From positions 434,001-498,000 of the forward strand of contig JAHBXQ010000002.1 of assembly GCA_019636345.1 (NCBI GenBank): a stretch of 64,000 nucleotides of DNA. Direction: 5' to 3'. The notes under the pieces are model-generated. The model searched no databases. It worked only from the letters and a program-made list of their open reading frames with translations, and was not told the DNA's origin. This stretch comes from Pirellulales bacterium. GTDB taxonomy: Bacteria; Planctomycetota; Planctomycetia; Pirellulales; Lacipirellulaceae. A program made the translations under genes and the position numbers. Below are positions 9,523-18,188 of this stretch, piece by piece; the stretch's first letter is position 1, and each line of letters begins with the position of its first letter.

Positions 9523-10212
9523 ATGAGCCCCTCCCTCCACCGCTGCTCGCTCGCCGTGGCGCTGGCCTGCGCAACGTTGGCCGGGGGCTGTGCATCGCTC
9601 GTACGACCGTATGACGAACTTGGCGTGTGGCTCGATCGGTACCCGTTCGAGACGTCGCCCGGCGCTGGCCCCCGACCGCGGCCTACGCAGCCATACGCTC
9701 AGCGGGCTCCGCGCCCGCAGCCGGCGGCGCAACACGTCCGGCTGGCGACGATGGAGGAGCCGCCGTTGCCGGACGCTGAGGGGGAACTTTCGCCAGAAAC
9801 AGGGCGGGAACCGATCGATGCAGGGCCGCGCTTCGCGGTCGAGTCCGAGGCTTCAGGCTATGAGCTTCCTGCAATCGCCCCGCCGGCGAATAAGGAGAGC
9901 TCAACGTCGCTCACGAAGAGTTCCGCCGGCGATTGCTGCTGCGACACTTGCGGCGGGGCTGTCTGCGAGGTTTGTCCTCTGGAAGGGGCGCTCTGCCACG
10001 CGTGCTCGACTGCCTGGGCCGCTTGCCCGTGCTTGCACAAACCGCCGAAGGGGCCGCCGCCGGTGCGGTATCTGCCCCCCATGCCCCCCAAGTTCTTGCC
10101 GGTCCCCACGTGTCCCGTCTACGGGCAGGGTCGCACAGGGCCCCTCGAACTGCCTCGCGGCAACGTCGAGCGGGGGTTCGGGCCCGTGCTGACGATCGCC
10201 GGAGGCGACTGA
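9523..10212 (+). CDS. Cysteine-rich lipoprotein, unknown function
   Basis: Predicted outer-membrane or periplasmic lipoprotein of 229 residues. The lipobox LAGGC puts the lipidated Cys at residue 23. A Pro-rich low-complexity stretch follows. Then comes a compact cysteine cluster at about residues 139-171 (CCCDTCGGAVCEVC, then CHACSTAWAACPC), with roughly a dozen Cys in 33 residues. The end is Pro/Gly rich. The cluster could bind metal or form disulphides. The ATG at 9523 is preceded by an AAGG about ten bases upstream. No family is recognised. Confidence 0.6.
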   Translation: MSPSLHRCSLAVALACATLAGGCASLVRPYDELGVWLDRYPFETSPGAGPRPRPTQPYAQRAPRPQPAAQHVRLATMEEPPLPDAEGELSPETGREPIDAGPRFAVESEASGYELPAIAPPANKESSTSLTKSSAGDCCCDTCGGAVCEVCPLEGALCHACSTAWAACPCLHKPPKGPPPVRYLPPMPPKFLPVPTCPVYGQGRTGPLELPRGNVERGFGPVLTIAGGD

Positions 10213-10607
10213 GCAGGCGAGCTGCCAGACCCCTTGGCTCACGCTTTACGGCGTTCCTCAGGGCTCAAGGCGAGTCGGTGAGCATCTGGAGACTCCCCGC
10301 GACTCGACGGAGCCCCTCCGGCGAGAGGCAGGGACAAGGACCCCTCTGGCTGCTAGCTGGGAAGTCGACGGCCAGAGGGTCTTCCGTCGGGACCGACCCT
10401 CGATCGCGCCGGTGCAAAACCAGATCTTTACCGGGCCATCACACTAGGCAACCTGTGCGGGCTGCGGGTTGTGACGCTTAAGCGTGTCGTAGGGGCGGGC
10501 CGATCAACGCGGGTGGAGGCGGCGTCGGTCGCCGCAATGCACTTGCCAGCCGTGCGCCCGCTTGCGGTCGTCACTGGCGTCCCCCCGCCTGCCTGGACGA
10601 CCCCGCG
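10213..10607. other. Intergenic region, 395 bases
   Basis: No gene supported. It contains an imperfect hairpin around 10344-10392 (CCTCTGGC pairing with GCCAGAGG) that may end transcription of the Cys-rich lipoprotein gene. The promoter of the downstream protease gene should lie here, but no convincing -35/-10 pair was found. Confidence 0.35.
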
Positions 10608-12008
10608 ATGCTCCATCCGCGCCCGCTGTCGTGCCTTCTCTCCGTCGGTTTGCTGGCAGCTGGCGCCGCCTTCGCCCCGCGGGCCGGGGCCGACGTGTCC
10701 GGCGAACGCCTGACCCCGGTGGTCCGCGCCGTTCGCGAGGCCGCCCCGGCGGTCGTCAACATCCAGGGGCAAAAGTCCGTTTCCGAAGGGGTCGAAGGGG
10801 TGCGCGGCGCCGCGATTCCTCGCCAAGTGAACGGCATGGGAACCGGCATCGTCATCGACCCGCGCGGGTACGTGCTCACCAATTTTCACGTCGTTGACGG
10901 CGTCCGGCAGATCAACGTCACGCTTCACGACGGGTCTGCCTACATCGCTCAGATTGTCGCCCACGACAAGGAGACTGATCTGGCGGTGATTCGCATCCGC
11001 CCGTCGCACTCGTTGCCGACGTTGCGAATCGGCACGTCAAGCGACCTCTTAGTGGCCGAGTCGGTGATTGCCGTCGGCAATGCGTTCGGGTACGAGAACA
11101 CGGTGACCACCGGCATCATCAGTGCACTGCATCGCAATGTGCAGGTGAATGAAACGCAGCAATATCTGGATCTGATTCAGACCGACGCCAGCATCAATCC
11201 CGGCAACAGCGGCGGGCCGTTGTTGAACGTCGCCGGCGAGATGATCGGCGTCAACGTGGCGGTCCGCGCAGGGGCGCAAGGGATCGGCTTCGCCATCCCC
11301 GTCGACAAGGCCCTTGAAGTCGCGACGCGGCTGATGAGCATCGAGCGGGTCGACAACAACTGGCACGGCATGACTTCGGTTTCGTCGGGCGGAGCGGTTT
11401 CGATTGCGCGGCTCGACAGCAAAGGTCCCGCGGCGGCAGGCGGCATCCAACGGGGCGATCAGATCAAACGAGTCGGTCCGTTGCCGATCCAGCGACCGCT
11501 GGACGTCGAGCGGGCGCTGCTCGGCCGACGCAGCGGCGATCGCGTGCCGATCGTCGTCGAGCGGGACGGCAGCGAGTTGGAACTCGAGCTTGTGCTCGCT
11601 CCCCGCGGTCGGACGCCGCAGGACGTCGCCGGGCCGAGCCTCGCCGCGGCGACGACCTCGACCTCGGGGCCGACGACTGAGTTCGATCGGCAGACGTGGG
11701 ACGCCTTCGGCATGACGCTCGAATCGGTGTCGGGCGCCGAGATGCGGCGGCGTAATCTTCCATATGACGGCGGCATGCGGGTCGTCTCGCTGCGGCCCGG
11801 CGGACCCGCCGAGAAGCAGCACGTGCAAACGGGCGACGTGCTGATCCGCGTCCACAAGTGGTACACGACCAGCGAAAACGACGTTCGCTACATCGTCGCC
11901 CGCGCCGACTCGCTCGGCCAGCAAGGCAAAGTGCGATTCGACATCATCCGCGGCACGGAACGCTTCTTCGGCGAAATCGCGCTCGGTTCGACGACGACGC
12001 GGCGGTAG
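10608..12008 (+). CDS. HtrA/DegP-type periplasmic serine protease with two PDZ domains
   Basis: Exported serine protease and chaperone-like protein of 466 residues. A signal peptide covers residues 1-28 (LLSVGLLAAGAAFAPRAGA). The trypsin-like domain has the complete triad His94 (TNFHVV), Asp124 (KETDLAV) and Ser201 (NPGNSGGPL). Two PDZ-like domains follow, at about 255-335 and 370-460. The second contains SLRPGGPAEKQHVQTGDVLI. This matches the usual HtrA layout, and quality control of envelope proteins is the expected role. It is not obviously co-transcribed with a stress sigma or anti-sigma gene. It is distinct from the HEAT-fused protease at the left end of the window. Confidence 0.9.
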   Translation: MLHPRPLSCLLSVGLLAAGAAFAPRAGADVSGERLTPVVRAVREAAPAVVNIQGQKSVSEGVEGVRGAAIPRQVNGMGTGIVIDPRGYVLTNFHVVDGVRQINVTLHDGSAYIAQIVAHDKETDLAVIRIRPSHSLPTLRIGTSSDLLVAESVIAVGNAFGYENTVTTGIISALHRNVQVNETQQYLDLIQTDASINPGNSGGPLLNVAGEMIGVNVAVRAGAQGIGFAIPVDKALEVATRLMSIERVDNNWHGMTSVSSGGAVSIARLDSKGPAAAGGIQRGDQIKRVGPLPIQRPLDVERALLGRRSGDRVPIVVERDGSELELELVLAPRGRTPQDVAGPSLAAATTSTSGPTTEFDRQTWDAFGMTLESVSGAEMRRRNLPYDGGMRVVSLRPGGPAEKQHVQTGDVLIRVHKWYTTSENDVRYIVARADSLGQQGKVRFDIIRGTERFFGEIALGSTTTRR

Positions 12009-12056
12009 GACGCGGAGCGCGCGGAAGAAGCAGGTCTTCGCGGCAGGGGCTCCGCC

Positions 12057-12623
12057 ATGGCGATCTTGCAGCGGGCGCTCTTCGCCATCGGCGCGTGCGG
12101 GACGGCTTGGCTGTTGATGCAAGCCGTCCATGAGTTCGGGCACGTCGTGGGGGCTTGGTCGACTGGGGCCCGTGTAGAACGAGTGGTGATCCATCCGCTC
12201 TCCATCGCGCGGACCGACGTCAGCGGCAACCAATCCCCGCTGGTTGTCACGTGGTGCGGCCCGATCTTGGGGAGTCTTCTGCCGCTGGCGGGCTGGGCCG
12301 CGCTGCGCGAGATGCCGAGCCCGAGTCCAGGGCTGGCCCAGTTCTTCGCTGGTTTTTGCCTGATAAACAACGGGTTGTATCTTGCCGTAGGCGCTTGGAG
12401 CGGCGTCGGCGACTGCGGCGAGCTGCTTCGGCACGGAGCCCCGGCGTGGTCGCTTGTCGCAGCGGGCGCCTTCGCGACTGCGGCCGGCTTGATGCTGTGG
12501 CATCGTTTGGGTTCGCCGTATGATGCCCTGACTGCGGGCCGGCAGCTTGGCTGGCCAGTCGTCGCGGTGAGTCTGGGCGCCTTTGTTTTGGTCGCGGGAG
12601 TCGCAAGCGTCGTCTCGGGATGA
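12057..12623 (+). CDS. M50-like (site-2 type) membrane metallopeptidase-like protein
   Basis: Multi-pass membrane protein of 188 residues. The first hydrophobic helix contains the zinc motif HEFGH (His25, Glu26, His29). A later helix has GVGDCGELL, where Asp118 could be the third zinc ligand (the place of NPDG in M50 proteases). The small size suggests a minimal intramembrane protease core without a PDZ domain. It lies 48 bases after the HtrA gene on the same strand, so a joint envelope-proteolysis unit is plausible. Catalysis is inferred from the motif only. Confidence 0.65.
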   Translation: MAILQRALFAIGACGTAWLLMQAVHEFGHVVGAWSTGARVERVVIHPLSIARTDVSGNQSPLVVTWCGPILGSLLPLAGWAALREMPSPSPGLAQFFAGFCLINNGLYLAVGAWSGVGDCGELLRHGAPAWSLVAAGAFATAAGLMLWHRLGSPYDALTAGRQLGWPVVAVSLGAFVLVAGVASVVSG

Positions 12624-12720
12624 CGAGTCCGCTGCGAGTTGGCGCTTGGGCCGTCGGCCACGGCGCCGCCCCTGGTTCGCGGTCTATGATGAGGCGACCG
12701 CCGACATGGCGACGGCGTGA

Positions 12721-13242
12721 ATGACGCTAGCCCGGACTGCCGCAATGTCTCGCTCTGTTGAACTCACCGACGCCGAGTTGATTGCGGCGTGCGACGTGCG
12801 CCGAACACGCGCTAGCGGGCCGGGGGGGCAACATCGCAACAAGGTCGAGACGGCCGTGGTCTTGACCCATCGAGAGTCGGGGATCGTCGCCGAGGCGAAC
12901 GAACGCCGCAGTCAGGCGGAAAACTTGGCCAGGGCCCTGTTCCGGCTGCGTTTGAAACTGGCCGTCGAGCTGCGCGACGCGAGTTGGTCGACGCCCTCGC
13001 TGCGGTGGCGGGGCCGAGTGCAGCAAGGCCGGATTCGCGTGAACCCCCAGCACCCGGATTTCCCGCCCTTGGCGGCCGAGGCGCTCGACGCCCTGGCTGC
13101 TCATGCGTGGGACGTCGCCGCGGCGGCCGAACGGCTTGGCGTCACCGCGAGCCAGTTGGTCAAGTTGCTCAAGCTGGAACGCGCGGCGCTTGAGCGGCTC
13201 AACGCCGCCCGAGCGGAGGCGGGACTGCATCCGCTGCGGTGA
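12721..13242 (+). CDS. Stand-alone GGQ-domain release factor-like protein (ArfB/YaeJ type)
   Basis: Cytoplasmic protein of up to 173 residues with the peptidyl-tRNA hydrolysis motif of class I release factors, SGPGGQHRNKVETAV (GGQ at 35-37). It lacks the codon-recognition domain. A basic C-terminal helix region (LVKLLKLERAALERLNAAR) follows, in the position where ArfB has its ribosome-entry tail. The family rescues stalled ribosomes or releases peptides. Which of ArfB, ICT1-like or an uncharacterised branch applies cannot be settled by eye. An ATG at 12745 (MSRSVEL) is an alternative start; neither start has a clear ribosome site. Confidence 0.8.
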   Translation: MTLARTAAMSRSVELTDAELIAACDVRRTRASGPGGQHRNKVETAVVLTHRESGIVAEANERRSQAENLARALFRLRLKLAVELRDASWSTPSLRWRGRVQQGRIRVNPQHPDFPPLAAEALDALAAHAWDVAAAAERLGVTASQLVKLLKLERAALERLNAARAEAGLHPLR

Positions 13243-13260
13243 GCGGGCGCCGCCCGCTCA
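13240..13260. terminator. Hairpin between convergent genes
   Basis: A 9-bp stem (TGAGCGGGC / GCCCGCTCA) with a three-base GCC loop begins at the TGA stop of the release-factor gene. It sits in the 35-base gap before the oppositely oriented DUF1598-like gene and could serve both strands. There is no T-run. Confidence 0.5.
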
Positions 13261-13277
13261 TGGTCGTGGGACAACGT

Positions 13278-14762
13278 CTAATCCCACCACCACTGATCGG
13301 CGGGAAGGTCCTTCAGATCGATCTCGTCGCGGGCCTTCGCCGCGGAGCCGTCGTCGCTGAGCATGTTGGCCGGGTCGATCGCTTGCTCGGCGCGGATCTC
13401 GACGCCCCCCCCGACGGGGGTCAGCAGGCGGTTGCCCTTCCACATCGCATTCACCGCAGTGGCGACGTGCTTGGGGGCGTTGTAGCTTTCGAGCTTGTAC
13501 TGCGATTCGTCGCCCAGGGCGCCTAGCGACAGCCCAGCCGCCTCGTAGTAGCCCTGGTGCTTGATGAACGCCGCGGCGATCAGCATGTCGATGCAGTTGC
13601 GCAACTGGCCGTAGACTGGCTCCATCTCGGCGAGCTGCGGATACCGCTCGGTAAAGCCGCGAGTGAACTTCTGGCTGGCTCCGCTCTGGCCTTGCGTTCC
13701 GGCGCGACCGCCGCTGGCGTCGACGACTTCGTCCTCGCCGACAAGCTTCACGCCGTTGCCGACGAACTCGGCGGCGTTCTTGTCTTCGCTGACCTTGATC
13801 CGTTGGTAATTGGGAACGAAGTACCACCGCTGCAGGGCGTTGCGGGCGATCGTCGCGGCGTTGGCCAGCGACACGAAGCTGGCGATCCGCACCGGCGGCC
13901 GTTCAAGCCCGATGCCGATCAGCTTCATCCGATAATCGGCCTCGACCATCACCTGGGCGAAATGGGTGTTCGCCGGGACCCCTCCGACGGTGATCGTCTG
14001 CATGCCGAGGCTGTCCTGCAGCCCCTCGACGATCATCTCCTCATCGTTGAAATTGATCGTGCGGCCGACTTGGCCGAGGAACTCCTGCATGCGGGCGAGC
14101 CCGTCCTGCGTGGGGTCGATCGAGCAGTAGACGAACGAGCTTCCCTGGCTCTCGGGGGCGAAGACGCGGAGCGCCGCCGCGAGGTCCTGCAGTTCCATCG
14201 TCGGGCGGCCGGTCTCCAGACCGATGACCCGACCCGCGGGGGTTTCGAACCAACCCTCGGCAGGACCGGCCAGGACGACGTCCTTCGTATCGGGGTAATA
14301 AAACACGTACTGGATGCGGGTCAGGCCGGCGAGGTGCTTCATCACGTCGTCGGGGCCATGGCCCTCGGCGATCGACTGATTGACGAGTCGCACGAGCCGC
14401 GTCAGCGAGACCTTGCGCAGTTGGCTGGGGCGAGCCAATTTGCCCTCGAGCTTGGCGACGGCCTGCTGGGCCCGCATGATCATGAGTTGGCCGGTGGGAT
14501 CGACGTCGGTGAGACTGCGCACGACGCCGTCGGCGTCGACCGCGACGCCGGACAAGGGGCCCGTGCCGATCGTGCCGCCGCCGGAGCCGAACTGACCGCC
14601 GCCGCTGCCGCCGGCGCCGCCGAACTGACCGCCGCCGCCGCCGCCGCCGCCGCCGGAGCCGAACTGGGCCCACGTCGCGGCAGGAGCCAGGGCGATCATC
14701 GCGGCAACCAGCGCTCCGCCGACAACCCGACCGAGAACCGACGAACGAACATACGACGACAT
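13278..14762 (-). CDS. Secreted Gly-rich DUF1598-like protein
   Basis: Exported protein of 494 residues. A signal peptide (GGALVAAMIALAPAATWA) is followed by a low-complexity Gly/Gln/Phe stretch encoded by runs of GCC on the plus strand (14580-14660), then a long globular part. Features include VVLAGPAEGWFETPAGRVIG, SIDPTQDGLARMQEFLGQVG and a C-terminal KDLPADQWWWD. The composition and layout match the planctomycete DUF1598 family as I remember it, but no biochemical function is known. The start at 14762 puts the signal peptide first. Confidence 0.7.
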   Translation of the reverse strand: MSSYVRSSVLGRVVGGALVAAMIALAPAATWAQFGSGGGGGGGGGQFGGAGGSGGGQFGSGGGTIGTGPLSGVAVDADGVVRSLTDVDPTGQLMIMRAQQAVAKLEGKLARPSQLRKVSLTRLVRLVNQSIAEGHGPDDVMKHLAGLTRIQYVFYYPDTKDVVLAGPAEGWFETPAGRVIGLETGRPTMELQDLAAALRVFAPESQGSSFVYCSIDPTQDGLARMQEFLGQVGRTINFNDEEMIVEGLQDSLGMQTITVGGVPANTHFAQVMVEADYRMKLIGIGLERPPVRIASFVSLANAATIARNALQRWYFVPNYQRIKVSEDKNAAEFVGNGVKLVGEDEVVDASGGRAGTQGQSGASQKFTRGFTERYPQLAEMEPVYGQLRNCIDMLIAAAFIKHQGYYEAAGLSLGALGDESQYKLESYNAPKHVATAVNAMWKGNRLLTPVGGGVEIRAEQAIDPANMLSDDGSAAKARDEIDLKDLPADQWWWD

Positions 14763-15246
14763 GATGACCTCAGGGCGAGTCGCGTGATGGAGCAGGGCGC
14801 GGCATTGCGCGATTGGCCCGAGGGACGAACCAGCGCGAACAGCGACCTGCCAAGGCGGCGAGAAACTCTGTTCCATTTTGGCCAGCGCCGCGGTCGCAGT
14901 CGTGCGATTGGGGAAGAGCGCCGTCGGGCGCGATCCGGGAATCGGCGCAAACTGGGCGGGGCTGGATACTTTCGATCTTAATTGCCCTCCGCCGGGGTCG
15001 CAAGAAAACGGCGGCCAAACCGGGCCTTTCTGGCCTTGGAACCGTACCACCGGCAGCGTTTGCCCGGGCGACCGCTACGGTCGGCGCCACCGGCAAGCTC
15101 GGGGGCCGGGGAGGGCGGATTTCCCGTGCCCGACGTTGCTTTTTGGCATCACCGCCCTTCCCAGGCGCTACATTTTAACAACCATCGGTCCGCGCCGCGG
15201 CGAACAGCCCGCTGCGCCGCACCGGGGCGCCCTCGCACTCCCCCCC

Positions 15247-17526
15247 ATGAACCTCTCGCTCCCCATCCGCGCCGTTCGCTTGGCGTTGGTCGGCTTCGTG
15301 CTGATCAGCGCGGGGGGAGGCTGCGCCGGGTTGCCGCGGATCGATCCCAGCGGGGAGCGGATCCTCCTCTGGCCCAAGGACCAGCCCCAGGCTGCGCTCC
15401 CGGCGTTTCCCACGAACCCCACGGCGCCCCCCGTCCTGACCGACGCCGCTTTCCCGACGTATCCCGCGACCGCGGTCGGGGGCGTCCCCGGGGCGCCGCA
15501 AGCCGTCACCGCGGCGCTGACGACTCCTCGCGACACGGTCACGATCACCCCCGAGCGGATCCTCGCCCCGGTCGGCAGCGAGGTGGTTCTCAAAAGCGGC
15601 ATTTGCACCGCCGACGGCTACACCCTGGCCGATCAGAAGGTCGAGTGGATGCTGGGCCGCAACGGCGTGGGGCAGTTCGTCGAAGTGAGCGGCAAGGGGT
15701 GGTTCCACCCGCCGCTGCTCCCCTGGAATCAGCCGAAGAAGGTCGACAACTATCTCGCCTACGGCTACACGGCCAATGGCCCCTTGTGCATCACGCGCGG
15801 CACGGACGACCCGAGCGACGACGTCGAGATTCTGCGCGGCGACGCCTGGATCAGCGTTCATTCGCCGGTCGAGGGGACCAGCTATGTCACGGCGTTCGCA
15901 CCTGGCGTCGAGGGCTGGGGCGAGCGCCGCAAGAGCGCGGTCATCTACTGGGTCGACGTCCAGTGGTTGTTCCCCCCCGTCGAAGTCGCCAGCAGCGGTC
16001 GGCCGGAAACGCTCACGACGACCGTCACGCGGCAGTCGGACGGGACGCCGGTCGAAGGGTGGATCGTCAAGTACGAGGTCGACGACGGCGGCGCCGCGGG
16101 CGCGGCGCAGGTGGCCGAAGTGCGCACCGGGGCCGACGGACGAGCGTCGGTCGAGGTCTCGCCCACCGCGGCGGGGGCCTCGACCAGCCGCATCCGCACG
16201 CAGCTCATTCGTCCGGCTCGTTACAGCGGCGGCGCCGAGCCGCAGTTGGTCGTCGCCAGCGGCGAGACCCTGATTCGTTGGACCGGCGACGCTCCTTATC
16301 TGCCGTCGACGCAACCGCCGCTGACCACGCCGTCGGCTCCCCCGACGACGCCGACGATCCCCAACATTCCGCCGGCCCCGGCGCGCAAGCCTCAGCTCGA
16401 CGTCGAGATCGTCCGGCTCGATGCGGGCGAGGTGCAGGCCGGGGGATTGGCCAAGTTCGAAATCGTGGTTCGCAACGTCGGCGACGCGACGGCGACCGAC
16501 GTGCGGCTCAACTGCAAGTTCACCCCCGGGTTGAGCCATGTCCGCGACACCGACAACGATCGGCAGATCGACACGGGCGACCTGGGACCGCTCGCTCCCG
16601 GCGCCTCGACGAGCGTGCCGCTCGAGTTCAACGTCCTGCAGGCGGGGCAATTGGCGCACGACGTGACGGTCACCTGCGCCGAGGCGGAGGCGGTGGCCGC
16701 GCGGGCGACGTTGACCGCTCGGCCCGCGCCGCGGCAGGCCCAGCCGGGGCTGCGCATCGAAAAGATCGGCCCGGCCCAGGCGACGGCCGGCCAGTCGGCG
16801 TTGTTCCGCGTGACGGTTCGCAACACGGGCGAGACGCCGCTGACGAACGTGGTCGTGGTCGACGAGTACCCGGCCGGCTTCCTGCAAGCCAAGCCGCGGC
16901 AAGCGGGCTACTCGCTCGTCGGAGGGAACATTCGTTGGGTCATCCCCGCGATGCAGCCGGGCGATCTGCAGCAGTTCGACGTCGATTGCCTCTGCCTGCA
17001 GCAGTCGCTGCGGGTGACGACCACCGCCACGGCCAGCGCCGAGACGGGGCCCGACTCGGCGCCGATTCGCAATTCGGCCGAACATCGGCTGGAGATCCTG
17101 CCGGCGCAGGGGGGGGCGGTCGGTCCGGGAGGCGGAGGCGCGGCGCCTGGGGCGGGCTCGCTGCGGATTCGCGTCGCCCCGACCGCGGCCGAGGTCCGGG
17201 CAGGAACGCGGACGACGGTCTTCGTCTACGTCGAGAACGCCTCGCAGGCGAGCGATCGAGACGTGCAGGTGCGGATTCAAGTGCCGACGTCGTTGACGAT
17301 CGACCCCAACGCCATTCAAGGCCCCTCGGGGGCGACGCCGCGGTTGCTTGGGAACGAAATTCAGTTCGCCGCGGTCAACGAAATCCGTCCGGCGGAGAGC
17401 TTTACCTACATGATCACGGTCACCGCGACGCAGGCCGGTTTCCCCGAGATCGTCGCTCAAGCGGCGAGCCGCAGCACTCCCGCGCCGGTCTTGCATCGGG
17501 CGACGATCGAGATCACCGGGCGATAG
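15247..17526 (+). CDS. Cell-surface lipoprotein with DUF11-type repeats
   Basis: Predicted lipoprotein of 759 residues. The signal ends in SAGGGC, a lipobox. The N-terminal half is Pro/Thr rich and beta-strand rich and may contain an Ig-like part (GTPVEGWIVKYEVDDGG). Three DUF11-like Ig-fold repeats follow at about 380-500, 505-610 and 640-755; each opens like LRIEKIGPAQATAGQ and contains FRVTVRNTGETPLTNVVV or a close variant. Such repeats are common in large planctomycete envelope proteins and are thought to be structural or adhesive. The ATG at 15247 gives the signal peptide directly. Confidence 0.8.
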   Translation: MNLSLPIRAVRLALVGFVLISAGGGCAGLPRIDPSGERILLWPKDQPQAALPAFPTNPTAPPVLTDAAFPTYPATAVGGVPGAPQAVTAALTTPRDTVTITPERILAPVGSEVVLKSGICTADGYTLADQKVEWMLGRNGVGQFVEVSGKGWFHPPLLPWNQPKKVDNYLAYGYTANGPLCITRGTDDPSDDVEILRGDAWISVHSPVEGTSYVTAFAPGVEGWGERRKSAVIYWVDVQWLFPPVEVASSGRPETLTTTVTRQSDGTPVEGWIVKYEVDDGGAAGAAQVAEVRTGADGRASVEVSPTAAGASTSRIRTQLIRPARYSGGAEPQLVVASGETLIRWTGDAPYLPSTQPPLTTPSAPPTTPTIPNIPPAPARKPQLDVEIVRLDAGEVQAGGLAKFEIVVRNVGDATATDVRLNCKFTPGLSHVRDTDNDRQIDTGDLGPLAPGASTSVPLEFNVLQAGQLAHDVTVTCAEAEAVAARATLTARPAPRQAQPGLRIEKIGPAQATAGQSALFRVTVRNTGETPLTNVVVVDEYPAGFLQAKPRQAGYSLVGGNIRWVIPAMQPGDLQQFDVDCLCLQQSLRVTTTATASAETGPDSAPIRNSAEHRLEILPAQGGAVGPGGGGAAPGAGSLRIRVAPTAAEVRAGTRTTVFVYVENASQASDRDVQVRIQVPTSLTIDPNAIQGPSGATPRLLGNEIQFAAVNEIRPAESFTYMITVTATQAGFPEIVAQAASRSTPAPVLHRATIEITGR

Positions 17527-17655
17527 CCTGGATGCGGTCGAATGCGCCGAGAAGCGCGGCGGATCGGGTTCCCGCCGCTCACGTGCTCACGCAAGCGATC
17601 CCGCGGCAAGCATGTGCCAGGATGACATCGATACCGAAGCTGCCGCAACAAGGCG

Positions 17656-17764
17656 CTCGTGCTTTGACACAGGCTATATCTTGGGTTGGGGACGACGCAA
17701 CCTGTCAACAGAGAGAGCCGGTGCGTCGTTCCCAACCCAAAAGCACGAGTTGACAAAGCACGAG
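17656..17764. repeat. Nested inverted-repeat element upstream of a LigD-like gene
   Basis: Outer arms CTCGTGCTTTGACA (17657-17670) and TGACAAAGCACGAG (17751-17764) pair with one mismatch. Inner arms TTGGGTTGGGGACGACGCA (17681-17699) and TGCGTCGTTCCCAACCCAA (17722-17740) pair over 19 bases with one G-T pair. The element occupies most of the 245-base gap before the next gene and ends seven bases before its start. It may be a MITE-like or REP-like remnant, or a structured 5' leader. Confidence 0.75.
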
Positions 17765-17771
17765 GTTCGCC

Positions 17772-18164
17772 ATGCCGCGATTCGTCTTGTTGCGTCACGT
17801 TACCCCTCCCGACTCGCCGCGTGCGAGTCATTGGGACTTTATGGTCGAGCGCGGCGCGGCTCTTGCGACGTGGGCCGTCGAGGAGTTGCCGTCGGCGTGG
17901 CGGCGCGGGCTCGGGGAGGACGCGACCGCCGAGGCGGAGGCGGTGAGGGCCTTGCGGTTGCCGGATCACCGGCTCGCTTACCTGGAGTACGAAGGCCCCG
18001 TGAGCGACGACCGCGGCGTCGTGTCCCGCACCGATGCGGGGGCGTGTACGGTCCTGCAGTGGAGCGAACGCAGCGTTCTGTTGCTGCTTGCCGGGGAGCG
18101 ACTCGTCGGGCGGGTTGCGCTGCAGCTTGCCGAGGACGGCCATTGGTCGTTGCGAGCGGAATAG
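17772..18164 (+). CDS. Stand-alone LigD N-terminal (3'-phosphoesterase-like) domain protein
   Basis: Small protein of 130 residues resembling the phosphoesterase domain found at the N-terminus of the repair ligase LigD. Residues 2-27 follow the pattern with His9 and HWDFMVE (His20, Asp22), equivalent to the H...HxDxRxE metal-binding motif. GACTVLQWSERSVLLLLAGERLVG matches the later strands, and WSLR lies at the end. In LigD this domain trims 3' ends during end joining. Here it stands alone with no Ku or ligase gene nearby, so a role in repair is inferred from fold only. Confidence 0.65.
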   Translation: MPRFVLLRHVTPPDSPRASHWDFMVERGAALATWAVEELPSAWRRGLGEDATAEAEAVRALRLPDHRLAYLEYEGPVSDDRGVVSRTDAGACTVLQWSERSVLLLLAGERLVGRVALQLAEDGHWSLRAE

Positions 18165-18188
18165 ACCAAGGCGACTGCCGCGCCGGAG

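Noticed and set aside
14982-17753. 923-codon open frame over the DUF11 gene in another frame
   Set aside because: Arg/Pro-rich shadow of the real gene; no signal peptide or recognisable motif.
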